Source of the DNA: Heyndrickxia sp050281185
Lineage (GTDB): Bacteria > Bacillota > Bacilli > Bacillales > Bacillaceae_C
Reading direction: 5' to 3'
NCBI RefSeq assembly: GCF_050281185.1
Contig: NZ_JBNNWS010000003.1
Location: forward strand, 248,001-312,000
Length of the DNA stretch: 64,000 nt
Shown piece by piece: positions 59,812 to 64,000 of the stretch. Position 1 is the first letter of the stretch, and every line of letters begins with the position of its first letter. A program made the position numbers and the translations under genes. Under the pieces are notes generated by a model. The model saw nothing but the letters and a program-made list of their open reading frames with translations. It searched no databases and was not told where the DNA came from.

Positions 59812-61110
59812 ATGAAAATTGCAGTTATTGGTGGAGGAAGCAGTTACACACCTGAATTAATTGAAGGATTTATCCTTCGTGCAGATAAAATAAATGTAGA
59901 CGAAATCGTACTTGTTGATATTGAAGCTGGTAGAGAAAAATTAGAAATCGTTGGTGCCCTTGCAAAAAGAATGATTGAGAAAAGTGGGCTTCCTATTAAA
60001 GTAGAACTCACTTTTGATAGAATCAAGGCCATTACAAATGCAGATTTTGTACTAACACAGTTCCGTGTCGGCGGCCTTGATGCACGAGCAATGGATGAGC
60101 GCATTCCTCTTAAATATGATGTAATCGGCCAAGAAACAACTGGACCAGGAGGATTCGCAAAAGCACTTCGCACCATTCCAGTTATCCTTGATATTTGTAA
60201 AGAGATTGAAGAATATTCAAATGACGCTTGGTTAATAAACTTTACAAACCCAGCTGGGATGGTAACAGAAGCCGTTCACAAGTACACGTCTGTTAAGGCA
60301 ATTGGACTTTGCAATGTTCCAATCAATATGAAGCAAATGTCTGCAAATATATTAGAGGTTGACCGAGATAATGTAAATATGTCATTTGCTGGATTAAATC
60401 ACCTTGTCTACGCAACCAATGTTCATGTGAATGGCAAAGATGAAATGGATACATTACTTGATCGTATTATTGAAGGAAAAAATATGAATATGAGAAATAT
60501 TCATGATGCACCCTGGGAGGAAGAATTCTTAAAAGCACTTCGAGTTCTACCATGCCCTTATCATCGATATTATTACATGATGGATGAAATGCTGATAGAA
60601 GAAAAAGAAGCAGCAGAACAAAGAGGAACTCGTGCAGAACAGGTGAAGGAAATTGAAAAAGGGTTATTTGAAACCTATAAAAACCCAGCATTAAATGTGA
60701 AGCCGAAGGAATTAGAAGAACGTGGTGGTTCCTTATATTCTGAAGCAGCAGTATCACTTATTACATCCATTATTACGAATGATCACGCCATCCATACAGT
60801 GAATGTACCAAACAACGGTACCATTTCACAGCTTCCTGATGATGTGGCAGTTGAAGTTACTTGTGTAGTAAATAGTGAAGGCCCAAAACCGTTACAGGTT
60901 GGAAAACTTCCTACATCAGTGATTGGCTTAATCCAGCAAGTAAAAGCATTTGAAGAATTAACGATTGAAGCAGCGGTAACTGGTAATAAACACAAAGCAC
61001 TACTCGCGCTTGTAAATAACCCATTCGTTCCATCAAGTAAAGTGGCAAAGCATTTGTTACACGATATTTTAGAAGCAAATAAAGATTATTTACCACAGTT
61101 TACAAAATAG
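59812..61110 (+). CDS. licH: 6-phospho-beta-glucosidase, glycoside hydrolase family 4
   Basis: 432 residues. The NAD-binding N-terminus is KIAVIGGGSSYTPELIEGF. GQETTGPGGFAKALRTIPV, INFTNPAGMVTEAV and GLCNVPINMK (the metal-coordinating Cys) define the GH4 LicH/CelF group. These enzymes hydrolyse 6-phospho-beta-glucosides by an NAD+/Mn2+-dependent redox-elimination mechanism. GGGAGGA precedes the ATG. It is in the PTS operon after IIA. Confidence 0.93.
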   Translation: MKIAVIGGGSSYTPELIEGFILRADKINVDEIVLVDIEAGREKLEIVGALAKRMIEKSGLPIKVELTFDRIKAITNADFVLTQFRVGGLDARAMDERIPLKYDVIGQETTGPGGFAKALRTIPVILDICKEIEEYSNDAWLINFTNPAGMVTEAVHKYTSVKAIGLCNVPINMKQMSANILEVDRDNVNMSFAGLNHLVYATNVHVNGKDEMDTLLDRIIEGKNMNMRNIHDAPWEEEFLKALRVLPCPYHRYYYMMDEMLIEEKEAAEQRGTRAEQVKEIEKGLFETYKNPALNVKPKELEERGGSLYSEAAVSLITSIITNDHAIHTVNVPNNGTISQLPDDVAVEVTCVVNSEGPKPLQVGKLPTSVIGLIQQVKAFEELTIEAAVTGNKHKALLALVNNPFVPSSKVAKHLLHDILEANKDYLPQFTK

Positions 61111-61122
61111 AGGTGAGCGAGG

Positions 61123-62202
61123 TTGAGAAAATTAGGAATCGCTATTTACCCGCAATATGGAACAGAGAAAGAACAAATTCATTATATTGAAAAAGCAAGT
61201 TCGTACGGCTTTTCAAGAATCTTCACTTGTTTAATGTCAGCGGAAAACGAAAAGGATGTGCGCAAGCTCCAAGACCTAGTAAAGAGAGCTAATCAGCTTG
61301 GATTTGAAGTAATAGCAGATGTAAGTCCAACAGTTTTCCATGATAAAAATCTTTCCTACAAGGACTTATCTTATTTCAAAGAGCTTGGACTTTCAGGACT
61401 TCGTCTTGATTTAGGCTTTTCTGGATTAGAAGAAAGTGTGATGTCCTTCAATGAGCATGGCTTAAGTATTGAATTAAATATGAGTCAAGGTACGAAATAT
61501 CTGGAGCAAATTCTATCTTATGTTCCAAATAAACATCAAATCATTGGCTGCCATAATTTTTACCCGCGCCGCTATACCGGCCTGTCGAGAGAACATTTCC
61601 TAAAGTGCTCGAAGCAGTATAGAGAACATGGGATTCGTACTGCCGCGATGATTTCCTCTAAAGATGCAGCGTTCGGTCCTTGGCCGGTTCAAGAAGGTTT
61701 GCCAACCCTTGAGGAACATCGATATTTACCAATCGATATTCAAGCGAAAGATATGTTCCAAACAGATCTGATAGATGACGTTATTATTGGGAATGCATTT
61801 GCTTCGGAAGAAGAGTTAAAGCGTCTACCATCCATTAACCGGTATCAATTAGAATTAAAGGTTGAATTCAAAAAAGCGGCAACAAAGACGGAAAAAGAAA
61901 TAGTGCTGGCGGGTCAGCATGTCAATCGCGGCGATGTCTCCACCTATGTCATCCGTTCAACAGACAGTCGGGTTACTTACAAACATGAAGAGTTTCCGCC
62001 ACATGATACGAGTTTGATCACTCGTGGAAGTGTAACGATTGATAACTCTGGATATGACCGTTACAAAGGTGAAATGCACATTGCACTTCAGGATATGGAG
62101 AACAGCGGAAAAACGAATATTGTCGCAAGGATTGATAAGGATGAACAATATCTACTTGATCACATTCAGCCTTGGCAGAAGTTTAGGTTGGTTGAGAAAT
62201 AA
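61123..62202 (+). CDS. DUF871 / GH170 family protein (MupG-like 6-phospho-glycosidase)
   Basis: 359 residues starting at TTG 61123, with AGGTGAG upstream. An N-terminal TIM barrel (LGIAIYPQYGTEKEQIHYIEKASSYGFSRIFTCL, GLRLDLGFSGLEE, GCHNFYPRRYTGLSREHF) is followed by a C-terminal beta domain, both characteristic of DUF871. The S. aureus member MupG is a 6-phospho-N-acetylmuramidase acting on MurNAc-6P-GlcNAc (GH170). Here it is flanked by GH4 and GH1 6-phospho-glucosidases, so its substrate may be another 6-phospho-disaccharide. The murQ and murP partners of MupG are absent. Confidence 0.85.
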   Translation: MRKLGIAIYPQYGTEKEQIHYIEKASSYGFSRIFTCLMSAENEKDVRKLQDLVKRANQLGFEVIADVSPTVFHDKNLSYKDLSYFKELGLSGLRLDLGFSGLEESVMSFNEHGLSIELNMSQGTKYLEQILSYVPNKHQIIGCHNFYPRRYTGLSREHFLKCSKQYREHGIRTAAMISSKDAAFGPWPVQEGLPTLEEHRYLPIDIQAKDMFQTDLIDDVIIGNAFASEEELKRLPSINRYQLELKVEFKKAATKTEKEIVLAGQHVNRGDVSTYVIRSTDSRVTYKHEEFPPHDTSLITRGSVTIDNSGYDRYKGEMHIALQDMENSGKTNIVARIDKDEQYLLDHIQPWQKFRLVEK

Positions 62203-62288
62203 TAAGCAGAAAAAATATTTAAAATGAATAAGAGAACCAAGCCTATCAATTATGCTTGGTTTTACTCTTTACATAGGAGGAAATTCAA

Positions 62289-63686
62289 TTGGCTAATCAA
62301 TTACAATATAGGTTTCCAGAAGGATTTTGGTGGGGGTCTGCTGTTTCAGCGACTCAAATCGAAGGAGCTGCAGAAGTTGATGGCAAAGGGCAAAATATTT
62401 GGGATTACTGGTACGAAAAAGAACCAAATCGATTTTTTAATGGAGTAGGTCCAACAAATACGTCTCAATTCTACTATAAATATAAAGAAGATATACAGCT
62501 TTTAAAGGAGACAGGACATAATAGCTTCCGGCTTTCTATCTCTTGGTCACGCTTAATACCACAAGGCCGTGGAGAGGTGAATCAAAAAGCTGTAGAATTC
62601 TACAATAAGGTCATCGATGAATTACTGCTTCATGGGATTGAGCCGTTTGTTAATTTATATCATTTTGACATGCCGCTTGCTATGCAGGAAATTGGAGGAT
62701 GGGAATCTAGAGAAATAGTTGAGGCATATGCTGCCTATGCTTCAACAGCATTTGACCTCTTTGGGGATCGTGTGAAGAAATGGTTTACCCATAATGAACC
62801 AATCGTTCCGGTTGAAATGGGCTATTTATATGGGGCCCATTATCCAGATATCGTAGATTTTCAAAAGGCAGTTCAGGTTGCTTTTCACACCATGCTTTCA
62901 AGTGCTAAGGCAATTGAGGCATATCGTACTAAGAATTTGGATGGGAAAATCGGTATCATCCTAAATCTAACTCCATCGTATCCAAGAAGCCAGCATCCTG
63001 CAGATTTGAAAGCATCTGCAATCGCTGACGCCCTATTTAACCGGGTTTTCTTAGATCCATCTGTGAAAGGCGAATATCCGGAAGATCTAGTTGAACTAAT
63101 TAGCTCTGAAGGATTTATGCCAAAGATTGAGCCTGGTGACCTTGATACGATTCGCCAAAACACAGTCGATATTCTTGGAATTAATTATTATCAGCCTCGT
63201 CGTGTAAAAGCAAAGGATAACATGCCAAATCCATATGCACCATTTATGCCGGAACGTTACTTCGATTATTATGACATGCCTGGGAAAAAGATAAACCCTC
63301 ACCGTGGCTGGGAAATCTATGAAAAAGGTATTTACGACATTTTAGTAAATGTAAAAGTAAACTATCATAATATTGAATGCTTTATTTCCGAAAATGGCAT
63401 GGGTGTTGAAAGCGAAGATCGCTTTGCAGATGAAAATGGCATCATCCAAGATGATTACAGGATTAACTTCTACAAGGATCACTTAAAATGGATTCACAAA
63501 GCAATTCAGGAAGGTGTGAATGTAAAAGGATATCATGTATGGACATTTATGGACAACTGGTCTTGGCTAAACGCATACAAAAACCGCTATGGACTCGTCG
63601 CAGTTGATATATACGGAGATGCCTCCAGAACAATCAAAAAAAGCGGAAAATGGTTCAAGCAGCTATCTGATAATAATGGATTTTAA
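62289..63686 (+). CDS. 6-phospho-beta-glucosidase, glycoside hydrolase family 1
   Basis: 465 residues starting at TTG 62289, with AGGAGG upstream. The GH1 barrel is clear: FPEGFWWGSAVSATQIEGAAEVDGKG, WFTHNEP with the acid/base Glu, and FISENGMG with the nucleophile Glu. GYHVWTFMDNWSWLNAYKNRYGLV closes the active site. Cleaves 6-phosphorylated beta-disaccharides delivered by the PTS. It is the second, mechanistically different phospho-beta-glucosidase of the operon. The stop is one base from a palindromic repeat. Confidence 0.93.
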   Translation: MANQLQYRFPEGFWWGSAVSATQIEGAAEVDGKGQNIWDYWYEKEPNRFFNGVGPTNTSQFYYKYKEDIQLLKETGHNSFRLSISWSRLIPQGRGEVNQKAVEFYNKVIDELLLHGIEPFVNLYHFDMPLAMQEIGGWESREIVEAYAAYASTAFDLFGDRVKKWFTHNEPIVPVEMGYLYGAHYPDIVDFQKAVQVAFHTMLSSAKAIEAYRTKNLDGKIGIILNLTPSYPRSQHPADLKASAIADALFNRVFLDPSVKGEYPEDLVELISSEGFMPKIEPGDLDTIRQNTVDILGINYYQPRRVKAKDNMPNPYAPFMPERYFDYYDMPGKKINPHRGWEIYEKGIYDILVNVKVNYHNIECFISENGMGVESEDRFADENGIIQDDYRINFYKDHLKWIHKAIQEGVNVKGYHVWTFMDNWSWLNAYKNRYGLVAVDIYGDASRTIKKSGKWFKQLSDNNGF

Positions 63687-63687
63687 T

Positions 63688-63714
63688 GGGACAGTGGGTC
63701 TGGTCCACTGTCCC
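63688..63714. repeat. GGGACA-type palindromic repeat, copy 36
   Basis: A near-perfect palindrome (GGGACAGTGG / CCACTGTCCC), core GGGTCTGGTCC (orientation 'r'), 1 nt after the GH1 stop. Confidence 0.9.
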
Positions 63715-63871
63715 ACCATGATTGCAAACAAGTAACTGAAAATATATTCAAGAAATCGATTTCATAACTATTGTATTTAAAACGTCAATGGATTTCAAAG
63801 AATATCTCTAAAATTCCAAAAACCGAAGAAAGGTGACGGTTCTTTCAGGGGACCATCGGAAGTTTTGCGTG

Positions 63872-63913
63872 CAAAAAAGGCACAACTAGTGGATTCTAGC
63901 TAGTTGTGCCTTA
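63872..63913 (-). terminator. Terminator for a minus-strand gene beyond the window
   Basis: AAGGCACAACTAG and CTAGTTGTGCCTT arms, followed on the minus strand by TTTTTTGC. It implies a leftward gene entering from the right. The remaining sequence (63715-63871 and 63914-64000) shows no gene. Confidence 0.75.
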
Positions 63914-64000
63914 GTGCTATCTACGAGATAAATCTACCTGCGCAAAATTTTTGATTGCCATATAGGCGCCAGTTTAAAAAGAACGGGTTTCGCTATGTAT

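Noticed and set aside
1665..63714. A CRISPR array as explanation for the repeats
   Set aside because: The palindromes are dispersed singly or in small opposed groups, lack uniform spacers, and there are no cas genes.

Overview
The window reads as a chromosomal segment of a low-GC, spore-forming Bacillaceae (Bacillus/Neobacillus-like). The evidence is spmA and spmB, strong AGGAGG-type ribosome binding sites, frequent TTG/GTG starts, ydbS-ydbT, guaC, SigL (sigma-54) systems, a CcpA-type cre site and a PlcR/NprR-like regulator. No rRNA, tRNA, CRISPR or prophage was seen. Genus is an inference from gene content.

Layout. 1-1491: a truncated secreted stalk-domain/beta-propeller protein. 1988-5357: a minus-strand operon spmA-spmB-ldcA-M20 peptidase. 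5630-10978: brnQ, proline dehydrogenase and a proline racemase-family gene, divergent from a PAS/AAA+ sigma-54 activator, with a textbook -24/-12 promoter before the racemase. 11303-15258: an amidohydrolase and ydbT/ydbS. 15828-16811: guaC with a PurR-like operator. 17158-20096: a small accessory stretch with a sunset-domain membrane protein, an unknown protein and a REP-associated tyrosine transposase (RAYT). 20513-23073: a Rieske oxygenase divergent from an NCS2 nucleobase permease. 23170-26106: a GNAT enzyme, a TetR regulator with a duplicated palindromic operator, and an alpha/beta hydrolase broken by an in-frame stop. 26408-27556: a KefB-type antiporter.

27830-32945 is an operon RpiR regulator - M20 deacylase - GNAT acyltransferase - N-acylamino acid racemase - YkvI-like transporter. 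It matches the known N-succinylamino acid racemase route that turns D- into L-amino acids. 33307-37014: membrane and miscellaneous genes (VanZ-RDD, K+ channel, DUF3841, proline iminopeptidase-like). 37301-43362: a probable pentitol regulon (DeoR regulator, TarJ-like dehydrogenase, CsbX/RbtT-type permease, AraB-family kinase). 43598-48824: a TauE remnant, an AapA/CycA-like D-amino acid permease, tsuA-tsuB, a GyrI-like protein and an RNPP-type regulator divergent from a 1356-residue subtilase with a C-terminal dockerin (49106-53176). 54619-63686: a LevR-type sigma-54 activator followed by a perfect sigma-54 promoter and a lichenan/cellobiose PTS operon (IIB-IIC-IIA-GH4-GH170-GH1).

The most striking non-genic feature is a family of about 36 copies of a 27-bp palindromic repeat (GGGACA...TGTCCC). 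About a dozen copies touch, or lie within 2 nt of, a stop codon. Nearly all stop-adjacent copies have the same orientation relative to the gene they follow, and four pairs bracket a shared terminator hairpin. The RAYT gene in the same window is the likely mobilising enzyme. A second theme is D-amino acid and cell-wall turnover: the racemase operon, proline racemase, AapA-like permease, LD-carboxypeptidase and GH170 enzyme.
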